Shown here: in pieces, positions 35,151-44,228 of the stretch
Layout of the letters: each line of letters opens with the position of its first letter
Numbering within the stretch: the stretch's first letter is position 1
NCBI GenBank assembly: GCA_035910535.1
Contig: JAMHXF010000094.1
Span: 62,001-126,000 of the forward strand
Length of the DNA: 64,000 nt
From: Archangium_A sp035910535
Lineage (GTDB): Bacteria; Myxococcota; Myxococcia; Myxococcales; Myxococcaceae
Direction of reading: 5' to 3'
Position numbers and translations under genes: made by a program
The notes under the pieces: generated by a model
Seen by the model: only the letters and a program-made list of their open reading frames with translations
The model's database searches: none
What the model was told of the DNA's origin: nothing

Positions 35151-36560
35151 TCACGGCTCGCGCGACGGCTCCCAGCGACGGGAGCGCCACAGCGCCCACA
35201 CCGTGCCGCGCAACGCCGCCACGTGCTTGAGCCACACGTACGTCAACGCCTCGAGGCCCGTCAGCACCCACGCCAGCGGCCGCACCGGCGCCGCGCGCTC
35301 CGTCGACGCCACGTTGCCGAGCCACTTCGAGGCCTGCAGCGCGAGCCCGAAAATCGCCAGGTCCCACAGCCAGCGCACGAGGAACAACGCCATCGACAGC
35401 CGCGAAATACCCAGCGCGCTCACCGCCCCGCCGCGCACCAGCACCACCAGTGACAGGAACGCGAGCGCCGGCAACACCGCGTCGACGACCTTCAACGGCA
35501 ACCGCACCAGCCCATACGCGCCGGCCCGCGGGTCGAGCACCAGCTTCCTGAACTTCACCAACGTCGAGATGAAGCCCGCGAACCACCGTGTCCGTTGCCG
35601 CACGAAGCCGCGCACCGTCGCCGGGCCCTGCGTGAAGACCTGCGCGCGCAGAACGGTGACGACCTTCGGCGCACGACCGCGTTGCACGCCCAACTCCATC
35701 ACCCGAAACGTCAGCTCGTAGTCTTCGGTGAGCGAGTCTTCAGGCAACCCGCCCACCGCCTGAAACACGCTGGCGCGAATGCCGGTGAACGCACCCGGCA
35801 CCTGGTCCAGCCCGCCGAGCGTCGCCCACGCGACGCGCACCAACGCGTTCTTCAAGTACTCCGCCGACTGGTTGCCGAGCAGCCAGCCTCCGCGCCCATT
35901 GGCGATGCTCACCACGCCCGTCGCCATGTCGACGTCGTCATCACGAAACGCAGCCGCCAGGCGCCGCAACGAGCCTTCCGTCGGCAGCGTGTCGGCGTCG
36001 ACCGTCACCAGCACGCCGTGTGTCGCGCGCCGCGCCAGCGCATTCAACGTCGCGCCCTTGCCCGCATGCGGCAGCCGAAAGAACTGCACCGGCGTCTCAT
36101 TCACCACGCCTGCCCACTGCTGCGCGGCGACCGGCGCGAGCCCGAGCGCCTCCACCAGCGCCAGGGTGCTCCCGTCGCTCGAGCCGTCGTCACCGACCAA
36201 CACCTCGTGCGTCGCGCCGCGCTGCGCAGCCCACGCCTCGATGGTCGCGCGCGCACCGACGCCTTCATTCCACAGCGGCAACAACACCGAGACCGCCGGC
36301 ACGTCGCCCGTGACCTCCAGTTCGCGCTCACTCCGCAGCCGCTTCACCAGCGTGCGCAGCAACACGAGGCCCACCGCGAGGTCGATGCCCACGAAGGCCA
36401 GGGCCGCCTGCAACGACGCCACGTCAGCCATGCGCGCGCCGATGGGGTCGACGCCGATGTCGATGACGAACAACTCGAGCGCCGTGAAGACCGCCACGAA
36501 AGACAGCAACACCTCGAGCGCTGTCTTCCACGGGCTGCGGGCCACGGCGGTACATGACAC
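35151..36560 (-). CDS. membrane glycosyltransferase, family 2
   Basis: A protein of about 469 residues (476 if it starts at GTG 36581). I prefer GTG 36560 because a GGAGGA lies just upstream of it. Transmembrane helices lie at about residues 10-30 and 55-70. The GT2 domain follows, with VSVLLPLWNEG, VLVGDDGSSDGS, VTVDADT (DxD), an ED in SLTEDYELTF, and QRTRW. More transmembrane helices follow at the C-terminus. This layout is that of processive or membrane-anchored glycosyltransferases that make surface polysaccharide (cellulose- or hyaluronan-synthase-like). No partner genes flank it. Confidence 0.9.
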   Translation of the reverse strand: MSCTAVARSPWKTALEVLLSFVAVFTALELFVIDIGVDPIGARMADVASLQAALAFVGIDLAVGLVLLRTLVKRLRSERELEVTGDVPAVSVLLPLWNEGVGARATIEAWAAQRGATHEVLVGDDGSSDGSTLALVEALGLAPVAAQQWAGVVNETPVQFFRLPHAGKGATLNALARRATHGVLVTVDADTLPTEGSLRRLAAAFRDDDVDMATGVVSIANGRGGWLLGNQSAEYLKNALVRVAWATLGGLDQVPGAFTGIRASVFQAVGGLPEDSLTEDYELTFRVMELGVQRGRAPKVVTVLRAQVFTQGPATVRGFVRQRTRWFAGFISTLVKFRKLVLDPRAGAYGLVRLPLKVVDAVLPALAFLSLVVLVRGGAVSALGISRLSMALFLVRWLWDLAIFGLALQASKWLGNVASTERAAPVRPLAWVLTGLEALTYVWLKHVAALRGTVWALWRSRRWEPSREP

Positions 36561-36600
36561 CAACCCGTCCTCCAGATTCACCTGGTTAAACGGGCGTTCA

Positions 36601-38364
36601 TCACTTGCTGAGCAACGAGGCCAGCACCTGCTGCGCGATGGGGTGGTAGCGCGAGCGGTACTTCTCGAACGTCGCCTTCGCCACGGCCTTCGTCGATTCG
36701 CGCGCGTGCAGCCCGGCGTAGAGCGGCTTGAGGTACTTCATGCGCCCCACGCGCCCGAGGAACTCCGCCACGACGGGGAGAACTGCCTCGTACCCGCTCT
36801 GCACCGCGAGCGTCAGCCAGCCCACGAGGACCTCCGTGTTCTTCGCCGACGACAGCGAGAAGCGCTCGTCGAGCGACTTCAATTGCCCGGCCGAGAAGGT
36901 GCGCGGGCTCCAGTCGAGGAAGAGCTGCCACTCGGTCGCGCTCCACTTCGCCGTCTCACCGACTTCGGGAATGCGGCCCTTGAATTCGCGCAGCGCCTCG
37001 AGCCGCGAAGAAGGCGACGACGGCGCGTCGGCCGGCACGCCCGCCTCGTCAATCCACCTCGGGGCGTCGACCTGCGCGAGCAACCCCGGCGCGTGCTGCT
37101 CGACGTGCGCGAGGAAGTCGTCGGTGTCGGCCGCGCCGAAGCGGTGCGCCGCGAGCCACGACTTGAGCAACGTGTCGAACGACGCGCGGCCGGCCTTCGC
37201 CTCGAGCGCGCGCAAGAAGAGGTAGCCCTTCTCGTACGGCACCACGCTGAAGGCCTCGTCGGGGTCGACGCCGTCGAGCTTCGTGCGCAGCTTCGTCAAT
37301 TCAGGCGTGCCGTTCTTCGTGAAGCGCGCCACGGCGTCGTCGAGGTCGTGGCGGCCCAGCGCGGCGTGCAGCGCGGCGACCTCAGGGCCCTCGAGCGCCT
37401 CGAGGATGCGGCGCTCGGCGAACACCGTGAAGCCCTCGTTCAACCAGAAGTGCTCTGCGTTCACGTTGGTGACGAGGTTGCCCGTCCACGAGTGGGCCAG
37501 CTCGTGCGCGACGACGTTCACCATGCTGCGGTCACCGGCGAGCAGCGTGGGCGTCAAGAAGGTCAGCCGCGGGTTCTCCATGCCGCCGTAGGGGAACGAC
37601 GGGGGCATCACCAGCAAGTCGAAGCGCTCCCAGTCGTAGGCGCCGAACAGCGCCTCGGCCGCGGTGATGTGGCGCTCGACGTCTTCGAATTCCCACGCGG
37701 CTGACGGCAACACACCGGGCTCGGCCCACACGCGCGAGCGCGGCGAGAGGTCTTTGGACGCGAGGTCTCCGACGGCGAACGCCAGCAGGTACGGAGGAAT
37801 GGGCTGCGGCAGCTCGAAGTGGAAGGTGCGCGTGGTGGCGGTCTCTTCGTGGTGCAGCGGCGCGGCGGCCATCACCGCGGTCAACGCTTTGGGCACCGTC
37901 ACCTGGGCGCGGTACGAGATGCGGCGCGCGGGCGTGTCCTGGCAGGGCACCAGCGAGCGCGCGTGAATCGCCTGGCACTGAGAGAAGAGGTACGGCTGCT
38001 GACCTCCGTGCGTCTGCGCGGGCTCGAGCCACTGCAGCGCCGAGGCGGCGTTCGACGTGCGGTAGCGCACCGTGACGCCTTCGCACCGCGGCGGGAGGTG
38101 AATGCGCAGCGGCGCGCCGAAAACTTCATGCTTCGGCAGCCACTCGAAGCTCAGCGCGGTGCCGTCGAGCGCGGTGACGCTCTGCACCTCGAGGTCGCGC
38201 GTGTCGAGGTCGAGCTTCATGGTGACGGGCGCCGCCGCGTGAAAGTGCAGCGTGGCGGTGCACGTGAGGCGGTGCGTCGTGAAGTCGACCTGCGCGGCCC
38301 AGTCGAGGTGGCGGGTTGCGGGCTGGGTGTCGTCGGCGACGGAGTGCGGATCAAGTCGAGCCAT
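36601..38364 (-). CDS. M1-family aminopeptidase (leukotriene A4 hydrolase-like)
   Basis: A 587-residue zinc aminopeptidase. GGMENP (260-265) recognises the peptide N-terminus. HELAHSWTGN (287-296) and the glutamate in LNEGFT (E310) form the HExxH-x18-E zinc site. The all-helical C-terminal domain is that of the leukotriene-A4-hydrolase branch. No signal peptide is seen, so it probably acts in the cytoplasm. A longer frame to 38568 lacks a plausible start context. It is divergent from the Ser/Thr kinase at 38410 with 45 bases between the starts. Confidence 0.93.
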   Translation of the reverse strand: MARLDPHSVADDTQPATRHLDWAAQVDFTTHRLTCTATLHFHAAAPVTMKLDLDTRDLEVQSVTALDGTALSFEWLPKHEVFGAPLRIHLPPRCEGVTVRYRTSNAASALQWLEPAQTHGGQQPYLFSQCQAIHARSLVPCQDTPARRISYRAQVTVPKALTAVMAAAPLHHEETATTRTFHFELPQPIPPYLLAFAVGDLASKDLSPRSRVWAEPGVLPSAAWEFEDVERHITAAEALFGAYDWERFDLLVMPPSFPYGGMENPRLTFLTPTLLAGDRSMVNVVAHELAHSWTGNLVTNVNAEHFWLNEGFTVFAERRILEALEGPEVAALHAALGRHDLDDAVARFTKNGTPELTKLRTKLDGVDPDEAFSVVPYEKGYLFLRALEAKAGRASFDTLLKSWLAAHRFGAADTDDFLAHVEQHAPGLLAQVDAPRWIDEAGVPADAPSSPSSRLEALREFKGRIPEVGETAKWSATEWQLFLDWSPRTFSAGQLKSLDERFSLSSAKNTEVLVGWLTLAVQSGYEAVLPVVAEFLGRVGRMKYLKPLYAGLHARESTKAVAKATFEKYRSRYHPIAQQVLASLLSK

Positions 38365-38409
38365 GGGGTACGCCTTTTTGCACAAGTCAGGCGCTACGCT
38401 GCGCCGCGC

Positions 38410-39525
38410 GTGGCCGGCAACGAAGACAAGACGCGGGTCGTCAACGTCATCTACGGCGGGCGCTGGCGCCTCGAAGACCGGCTCGGCGCGGGCGGTATGG
38501 GCAACGTCTTCCGTGGCGTCGACCTGCAGACCGGGCAGAGCGTCGCGGTGAAGACGCTGGGCATGCACCTGGCCGACGACGTCGAGTTCGTGAAGCGCTT
38601 CGAGCGGGAAGCGCAGCTGCTCTCACGGCTCGAGCACCCGGCGTTGCCAGTGCTGCACGAGCTCTCGCGGCAAGACGGCATGCCGTACTTCGTGATGGCG
38701 CTCGTGGAGGGCAAGACGCTCGGCGACCTGCTCGTCGAGAAGAAGAAGCTGATGCCGCGCTTCGTGTATTCGCTGCTGCAACAGCTCGCGAGCGCGCTCA
38801 CGTACCTGCACGCGCGCGGCGTGGTGCACCGCGACCTCAAGCCCGACAACCTGATGGTCGACGCGCAGGGCACGTTGTCGCTCATCGACTTCGGCATCAG
38901 CGCGCAGACGAACGTGACGCGGCTCACGTTGCCGGGCGTGACGTTGGGCACGCCGCTGTACCTCGCACCTGAAGCCATCACCGATGGCGCGATGGCGCCG
39001 AGCGCCGACGTGTACGCCATGGGGTTGCTCGCCTTCACCATGCTCACCGGCGCGCACCCGTTCGCGCGTGAAGACCGCGCGGGCATGATGACGCGGCAGG
39101 TGACTGAGGTGCCGCCCGCCGCTTCGACGGTGAGCGCAGGGGTCAGCGCACAGGTCTCGAAGGTGTTGGCGCGCGCGCTCGAGAAGTCGCCCGAGGCCCG
39201 CTTCGTGACGGCCAACGAGTTCGTCGAGGCGCTGCGCAGCGCGTGGGGCTTCGAGCGCGACGGCGCCGAAGAGCGCACCGACGAATTCACGCGCGACCTC
39301 GGCCCGCGCCCGACGCGGAGCGACCGCGGTGACGCGCCTGACGTTCGGGTGACGACGCCGGACCAACGCAACACGCTGCTCGACGACGCCGAGGGCGAAG
39401 AGGTCTCGGCGCGCACCACCGACGTGAAGCGCCGCGTGACGCGCGACGTGAACGCGCCGCTGAAAGTCGCGCTCGCGGTGCTGGTGGTGTTGTCAGTGGT
39501 GCTCGCGGCGTTTTTCTTCCGCTGA
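38410..39525 (+). CDS. tail-anchored Ser/Thr protein kinase
   Basis: A 371-residue kinase starting at GTG 38410. The kinase domain spans about 20-280 with GAGGMG (26-31), K48, HRDLKPDN (140-147) and DFG (160-162); the activation segment GTPLYLAPE and the ADVYAMG block are intact, so it is probably active. A charged linker leads to a single transmembrane helix at the extreme C-terminus (VALAVLVVLSVVLAAFFF), so the kinase faces the cytoplasm and has almost no outer part. It shares a short divergent promoter region with the aminopeptidase gene. Confidence 0.93.
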   Translation: MAGNEDKTRVVNVIYGGRWRLEDRLGAGGMGNVFRGVDLQTGQSVAVKTLGMHLADDVEFVKRFEREAQLLSRLEHPALPVLHELSRQDGMPYFVMALVEGKTLGDLLVEKKKLMPRFVYSLLQQLASALTYLHARGVVHRDLKPDNLMVDAQGTLSLIDFGISAQTNVTRLTLPGVTLGTPLYLAPEAITDGAMAPSADVYAMGLLAFTMLTGAHPFAREDRAGMMTRQVTEVPPAASTVSAGVSAQVSKVLARALEKSPEARFVTANEFVEALRSAWGFERDGAEERTDEFTRDLGPRPTRSDRGDAPDVRVTTPDQRNTLLDDAEGEEVSARTTDVKRRVTRDVNAPLKVALAVLVVLSVVLAAFFFR

Positions 39526-39554
39526 GAAAAATTCGCGCAGGTCACGCAACAACC

Positions 39555-39571
39555 TCTCGCGACTTGCGAGA
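39555..39571. repeat. short inverted repeat after the kinase gene
   Basis: TCTCGC (39555-39560) and GCGAGA (39566-39571) are perfect inverted copies around a five-base loop, 30 bases after the kinase stop. There is no T-tract. It may be a weak terminator or an operator for the next gene. Confidence 0.3.
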
Positions 39572-39640
39572 ACTCTCTTGAAGGCAGCTCGCGGGGAACA
39601 CCTCGCGATGCCCTTCACAACCCCCGAACCGGAGCACCAC

Positions 39641-40498
39641 ATGACGAGCATCAAGAGCACCACTGCGCGCGGTCCTGATTCCACCCGGCTCGAGGGGAAG
39701 TTCGCCTCCGAGCAGCGCAAGCTGAACCGCGGCGTGCGCGCGGGCACCATCACCAGCGGTGAAGCCAAAGGCCTGCAGTCGAAGCTGGACGCCCTGCACG
39801 GTCGCTTCTCGAAAGACGCGTTCGAGAGCAGCGGCGCGACCGACCTGAAGGGCTACCGCGATGCCTTGAAGAAGCTGCAGGGCGAGCGCGAGGGCGCGGC
39901 CGGCAACGCGGAGGTCGACCTCGAGGCGCGCTCGGCGAACATCGACAAGCGCATCGAGAATGGCCTCAACAACGGCAGCCTCACGCAGAGCGAGGCGAGC
40001 GCGCTCAAAGAGAAGGCGGCAGCGCTCAAGACGGAGCTCGCGGCAGCGACGGACCCCGCGGCGAAGCAGGCGCTCGCGCAGAAGTTCGAGGCGCTCAGCA
40101 AAGAGGTGCGCGCCGAGCGCCACGACGAAGAGCTCGACCCGGCGAAGCGCAAGGCGAACTTCGAGAAGCGCATCGAGAAGGGCATCGCCGACGGCAGCCT
40201 CACCGAGGCCGAGGCCACGCAGCTCAAAGAGAAGCTGGCGAAGTTGAACGAAGACCCGGGCGCCATCAACGCGCTGAGCCGCGACATCTTCAAGGCGCGC
40301 CACAACGGCGAGGTCGACACCGCGAAGATGGGCGACGCGCTGCGCACGAAGCTCGGCAGCACCGAAGGCACCGCGCCTTCGGACCCCGCGCAGTTCGACG
40401 CGCTCCAGAAGCAGCTCGAGGGGCTGCTCTCGCCTGGCGCGCTCGACGCCAGCGTGCGGTTGAACACCATGCGTGAGCGCCTCAACGCGATGGCGTGA
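39641..40498 (+). CDS. helical-hairpin repeat protein without signal peptide
   Basis: About 285 residues from ATG 39641, with GGAG six bases upstream; ATG 39608 is an alternative. Three related units carry the pattern R-x-E-x-G-x-x-x-G-x-L/I-T-x-x-E-A-x-x-L-x-x-K (for example RIENGLNNGSLTQSEASALK and RIEKGIADGSLTEAEATQLK). They read like EF-hand-shaped helix-turn-helix pairs without the calcium loop. The protein is highly charged and soluble. No known family. Its Ser/Thr-rich N-terminus resembles those of the LysM and GH75 proteins in this window. Confidence 0.65.
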   Translation: MTSIKSTTARGPDSTRLEGKFASEQRKLNRGVRAGTITSGEAKGLQSKLDALHGRFSKDAFESSGATDLKGYRDALKKLQGEREGAAGNAEVDLEARSANIDKRIENGLNNGSLTQSEASALKEKAAALKTELAAATDPAAKQALAQKFEALSKEVRAERHDEELDPAKRKANFEKRIEKGIADGSLTEAEATQLKEKLAKLNEDPGAINALSRDIFKARHNGEVDTAKMGDALRTKLGSTEGTAPSDPAQFDALQKQLEGLLSPGALDASVRLNTMRERLNAMA

Positions 40499-40501
40499 TT
40501 T

Positions 40502-40744
40502 TCAGCGCCCGTCTTCGCTCAGGTGCGCGTGGGCGATGGCGGTGCGCAGCGCAGCGCCGAGCCGGTCGACGATGAGCACCACCTTGCCGTCGTGCACCGC
40601 CTTGACTGCGTCGGCGTTGACCTCGAAGTCTCCGGCGTTCTCGACGTAAATCTGCAGCCCGTGGCGATGCACGGCGCGTACGGCGCCGAACATGGTGCCG
40701 CCCTCTTGCAGGTAGACCTGATCTCCAACGTGGACTTGCGACAT
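40502..40744 (-). CDS. small PRC-barrel-like (DUF2171-type) protein
   Basis: An 80-residue protein. VGDQVYLQEGGTMFGAVRAVHRHGLQIYV and the following NADAVKAVHDGKVVLIVDRL have the strand pattern and G-x-V-x-x-V spacing of PRC-barrel or DUF2171 domains. Soluble, no signal. It is convergent with the helical-repeat gene, three bases apart. A CTCCCG...CGGGAG stem (40784-40807) lies in its leader. Confidence 0.55.
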   Translation of the reverse strand: MSQVHVGDQVYLQEGGTMFGAVRAVHRHGLQIYVENAGDFEVNADAVKAVHDGKVVLIVDRLGAALRTAIAHAHLSEDGR

Positions 40745-40920
40745 GGCGTCCTCTTTCGGAAATGGGTTGCAGGTGAAGTGGTACTCCCGTCGCTGAAAAA
40801 GCGGGAGCCCCTCAACGCACCTTCGCGCGCTCGCGTTGACCTGCTGCGCAGAAACCTGCGCGCCCGCTTCTCTCAATTCACGGCGTTGCACCCGGCACGC
40901 ACCCTGAACCGCGCGGCCAC
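40745..40920. other. divergent intergenic region
   Basis: This gap of about 176 bases lies between divergent genes. It contains the inverted repeat CTCCCG / CGGGAG (40784-40789 and 40802-40807) with an A-rich loop. No clear promoter boxes and no RNA gene were seen. Confidence 0.3.
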
Positions 40921-42132
40921 ATGCTCGTCGCTGCGTCGTTGCTGCTGCTGACCGCTCATGACGTCCCCGTACAACCGCCGCTGGGCGCGCCTCTTTCCCT
41001 CGACTGGGAACGACCCGTGCTCTGCCTCGCGTTGAGCAAGACGCCCATGGTGCCCTCGGGCGACTACCGCGTGCAGTGCGACGCCGTCTCGCAGAGCTGC
41101 CTCGCCGCGCCGATGTACGTGCTGGTCGACGGCGTCGAGAGCGAAGAGCCGCTCAGCCGCATTCAAGTCGGCTGCGGCACCGCACCAGACGACGTCACCC
41201 GCAGGGCCCTCGAAGAACACTGGCCCTTCACGCTCGCCGTCGCCGAAGCGCCGCCCGGTTGGTTTCGTGACGCGCGCGGCCGCGTCATGCAGGTGAACTT
41301 CGACCTCGGGCGGCGCGTGTACGTCGGCGGCGCCTGGGCTCCGTATTACCGACCCGACGGCACCGGCAGCGTCGGCCGCGCGCGCGTGGAGTTCGCCGTG
41401 GTCGCCAACCTCCTGTCTGTCGAAGGCAACGTGCAGCACCGCATGCGCTTCATCGAAGGCAGCGTGTGGCTCGGCGCGAACCCGCGCGACACGCGCTTCG
41501 AGGGCACCGTGTACCGCTACGAATGGGGCGCCCGGCTGACGCGCGCGCCGCTGTGGCTGACGACCTTCGTCGGCGAGCCGAGGCGCTTCGACATTCCGCT
41601 CAACTTCGGCTTCGGGCTCGAGGTGGCCCGCATCGAATACCTCGGCGGCGCGACGTTCATCTCCATCGCCGAGTTCGACGGCGCCATCGACCTGTGGCGC
41701 TCCCGCGACCTCGACTCCTTCGTGCGGCTGCGCGTGGGCCCGGCGCTCGAGTACGACGTCATCGCGCGCGGCGTGGGCCTGCGCCCAACCGTCGGCCTCG
41801 ACGCCGAGTTCACGCTCGACCGCGACGGCTTCCATCACCTCACCGCGTCAGCCGCCGCCGAGAAGCTGTACTTCACGCCCGCCGTCGACGGCCGCGACCT
41901 CAACCCTTCGCGCCTGCGCTTCAAGGCCGGCTACGAGGTGATTCTCTTCGCGCTCAACGACTACCCGTTGACGTTGGTGGTGGACGCCCGCAGCACGTGG
42001 CGCGACGACGTGGTCGGCCTCAAGGGCTGGGAGTTCAGCGGCAACGCCGGCCTCCGCTTCAGCCTCTGGGCGCCCGCGCGCCACTCGAGCAGACAGACGC
42101 GGGAGCTGCTGCCGGCGCCGAGCGTGAAATGA
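40921..42132 (+). CDS. outer-membrane-barrel-like exported protein
   Basis: A 403-residue protein with a short signal peptide (MLVAASLLLLTAHDV). From about residue 120 on it is made of alternating hydrophobic and polar strands with many Arg/Asp/Tyr at turns, ending in AGLRFSLWAPARH. The pattern fits an outer-membrane beta-barrel. No family I can name. The next gene overlaps it by four bases and has the same style, so they are probably partners or duplicates. Confidence 0.65.
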   Translation: MLVAASLLLLTAHDVPVQPPLGAPLSLDWERPVLCLALSKTPMVPSGDYRVQCDAVSQSCLAAPMYVLVDGVESEEPLSRIQVGCGTAPDDVTRRALEEHWPFTLAVAEAPPGWFRDARGRVMQVNFDLGRRVYVGGAWAPYYRPDGTGSVGRARVEFAVVANLLSVEGNVQHRMRFIEGSVWLGANPRDTRFEGTVYRYEWGARLTRAPLWLTTFVGEPRRFDIPLNFGFGLEVARIEYLGGATFISIAEFDGAIDLWRSRDLDSFVRLRVGPALEYDVIARGVGLRPTVGLDAEFTLDRDGFHHLTASAAAEKLYFTPAVDGRDLNPSRLRFKAGYEVILFALNDYPLTLVVDARSTWRDDVVGLKGWEFSGNAGLRFSLWAPARHSSRQTRELLPAPSVK

Positions 42133-42983
42133 TTGGCCCGCTGGCGCTGGTGGCCGCAGCGACGCTGACGTGCACGGCCAACGACGCGCACGGCCACTGG
42201 TTCTCGACGTGCTTCGACCCCTGGCGCGGCCTCGAGCTCGGCGGCGCGCTCGTCGTCGACCGCGGCGCCTTCGGCGGGGCGTTCAACACCGGCATTCGAC
42301 TCCGTGGTGAGCGCGAGTCGCGCAGCAAGACCGACTCGACGTGGCTGTCGCTGCACAACCTCGGGCACACGTGGGTGCGCCCCGTCGACGACAACATCGC
42401 CGTGCAGTTCACCGGGTACGAAGGCCTGTTTCGTCGGCACGTGCGCGAGGGCGTCCTGCTGCTGCCCTTCAACCCGCCCGTGCAGCTCCCGTTTCCGCTC
42501 GACATCACCATTCACGCTTCGGCGTTGAAGTACGAGCGGCGGCTCTCCGAAGGTGACGACTGGAGCTTCGAGCCACTGCGCGTCTCGGTGTTGTTCGACC
42601 CGCTGCGCTCGGCCAGCAGTCGGTTTCAGCTCGGCGTTGGCGTGACGGCGGCGTACCGCGTGCGGCAGGTCAACCGCGCGGTGCTGCACGAGGTCTCGCC
42701 GCTCACCGCAGGCACGGTCGTCTTCAACTTCGAGAGCGAAGACGGGCTGTGGTTCGCGCGTGGCTCGCTGACGGCGGGCGCGTCCTTCGTGGCGCCGACG
42801 CCGGCGTTCACCTTCCGGGCGCGCGGCGAGGTGGAGCTGGCGCGCGTGCTGGTCGCCGTGGTGGACCAACCCGTCTTCATCTTCATTCGTGGAGCCGGCG
42901 CGTGGCGCGACGCCGGCGCGCGCGAGGGCTCCGAGTGGAGCGCTCAGGTCGGGCTCGCGGTGCGCCTGCTGTCTGCGCGGTGA
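42129..42983 (+). CDS. outer-membrane-barrel-like exported protein
   Basis: A 284-residue protein from ATG 42129, overlapping the previous stop. The N-terminus is weakly hydrophobic (MIGPLALVAAATLTC) and may be a signal peptide or lipobox. The mature part is strand-rich with aromatic and Arg residues, as in outer-membrane barrels (LGGALVVDRGAFGGAFNTGIRL, FQLGVGVTAAYRV) and ends GLAVRLLSAR. It forms an operon with the similar gene upstream. Function unknown. Confidence 0.65.
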   Translation: MIGPLALVAAATLTCTANDAHGHWFSTCFDPWRGLELGGALVVDRGAFGGAFNTGIRLRGERESRSKTDSTWLSLHNLGHTWVRPVDDNIAVQFTGYEGLFRRHVREGVLLLPFNPPVQLPFPLDITIHASALKYERRLSEGDDWSFEPLRVSVLFDPLRSASSRFQLGVGVTAAYRVRQVNRAVLHEVSPLTAGTVVFNFESEDGLWFARGSLTAGASFVAPTPAFTFRARGEVELARVLVAVVDQPVFIFIRGAGAWRDAGAREGSEWSAQVGLAVRLLSAR

Positions 42984-42984
42984 G

Positions 42985-43299
42985 GCGCCCGCAACACCAC
43001 TCGGCACCTCGCGCGCCACAACTGCCTCAACTTCAACTTTCGGCGCGCCGAGCCGGTGTGCCGTTTCGCGTCGACGGTCGCGACTGCACGCTCGACGTCG
43101 GTGGAAGGGCGTGGGCATCGCGCGGCTCGGGAGCTTTCACGTGGAAGGCGACGTCGCGGCGGGTCGGCTCGTCGAGCTGCTCGAGCGCTTCAACCCGCGC
43201 GACACCGAAGACACCCACGCGCTCTTCGTCGGAGGCGCCAACACGCCACGTCGCGTGCGGGTCTTTGTGGATTCTCTGGTCGAGCGGCTCTCGGGCTGA
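42985..43299 (+). pseudogene. C-terminal remnant of a LysR-type regulator
   Basis: The strip reads as the end of a LysR effector-binding domain but changes frame. RHLARHNCLNFNFRRAEP is in one frame. VPFRVDGRDCTLDVGG continues in another. GVGIARLGSF and the following AAGRLVELLERFNP, then RVRVFVDSLVERLSG, complete the usual LysR end. The DNA-binding half is missing. At least one frameshift is needed, so this is a decayed fragment. A complete LysR gene lies at 45649-46554 but is not its direct continuation. Confidence 0.65.
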
Positions 43300-43316
43300 C
43301 GGCGCTCGCACGCGGC

Positions 43317-43488
43317 AGGAGCGCGACACCGGCGCGGGCGCGTCTTCAACTTTCACGCGGAGGAGCGCGACGTCGGCGCGTGCGCATCTTCGAACTTTCA
43401 CGCGAACGAGCGCCGAACGCGACACCAGCGCATGTGCCTTCACTCAAGGAGCGTGACGCGGCACGTGCTCGCCTTCGATTCCTCACGC
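43317..43488. repeat. four degenerate tandem repeats of about 44 bp
   Basis: Units start with AGGAGCGCGAC or a close variant at 43317 and 43361, a more diverged unit begins near 43408, and a fourth starts AGGAGCGTGAC at 43447. Each contains a CTTC-AACTTTCACGC-like end. The period is 43-45 bases. No open frame with a start covers them convincingly. They sit between the LysR remnant and the ferritin-like gene. Confidence 0.55.
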
Positions 43489-43532
43489 TGAAGCGCACGG
43501 TGAGATCCTCAAGCCTCGCGGCACCGAAACTC

Positions 43533-44180
43533 TCAGCGCTGGCCGCGCCGCGACTTCTCGAGCACCGCGAGCGGAAACAGCAGCAGGTACAGCACCGACA
43601 TGAGCGCCGTGTACACCACGCCCGTCAACGCGCCGCCGGCCCGCAACCACCCGCGCTTGAGCTCCCACGCGCGCGCGGCCGTGAACGAGCCCCCGAGCGC
43701 CTTCGCGAGCTCGAGCGAATACGTCTCGTGCTGCACCTCATCGACCATCACCGCGTCGAGCAACGCTCTGGTCTTCGTGTCGGCCCGCGCGGTGCCTTCG
43801 AGCGCCTGCAGCTCATCGCGGAACAACTGCATCTGCGCCCGGCCACGCCTCTCACCGAGGTGCACGAACGCGAGAAACTTCGGCTCACCCAGGCGCGTGA
43901 AGAGGTGCTCGAAGTCTGAATGAAACAGCGACGGGTCGGCGGCGCGTGACGGGTCGAGCTCCAGCGCGCGCAGCGTGAACATCTTCGCGTGGCGCGCTTC
44001 ATCGACGGCGTGCGCGAGGTACTTCGCTTTGCGCGCGAGCTCGGCGGTGCCGTTCGCCGCCTCCATCATGTCGTAGTAGCTCGACCGCTCTGCGCGCGCG
44101 AAGGCCAGCAGCATGCGCGCCGTCGCCCGCGGGCTCCTCCAGCGAAAAGGGCGCAGCAGCCGGGCGAGAACGAGGCGCAT
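43533..44180 (-). CDS. membrane-anchored ferritin-like di-iron protein
   Basis: A 215-residue protein. It has the complete ligand set of a ferritin-like di-iron site on four helices: E31 (RAERSS), E61 and H64 (DEARH), E110 (LGER), E148 and H151 (DEVQH). A single hydrophobic segment (about 188-206) near the C-terminus anchors it. The layout recalls di-iron hydroxylases of the COQ7/rubrerythrin superfamily rather than iron-storage ferritin. A role in hydroxylating a lipid or quinone is inferred. It is divergent from DoxX. Confidence 0.75.
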   Translation of the reverse strand: MRLVLARLLRPFRWRSPRATARMLLAFARAERSSYYDMMEAANGTAELARKAKYLAHAVDEARHAKMFTLRALELDPSRAADPSLFHSDFEHLFTRLGEPKFLAFVHLGERRGRAQMQLFRDELQALEGTARADTKTRALLDAVMVDEVQHETYSLELAKALGGSFTAARAWELKRGWLRAGGALTGVVYTALMSVLYLLLFPLAVLEKSRRGQR

Positions 44181-44228
44181 CGTTCACAGCATATGCGCGA
44201 GGGCCACGATGCGGTTACGAGGGGCCGC

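Noticed and set aside
35151..36581. GTG 36581 as the glycosyltransferase start
   Set aside because: It lacks an upstream ribosome binding site, while GTG 36560 follows GGAGGA at good spacing. The difference is seven residues and does not affect function.
38365..38409. Possible sigma-54 promoter between the aminopeptidase and kinase genes
   Set aside because: A GG and a GC element are present but 11 rather than 10 bases apart, and other consensus bases are missing.
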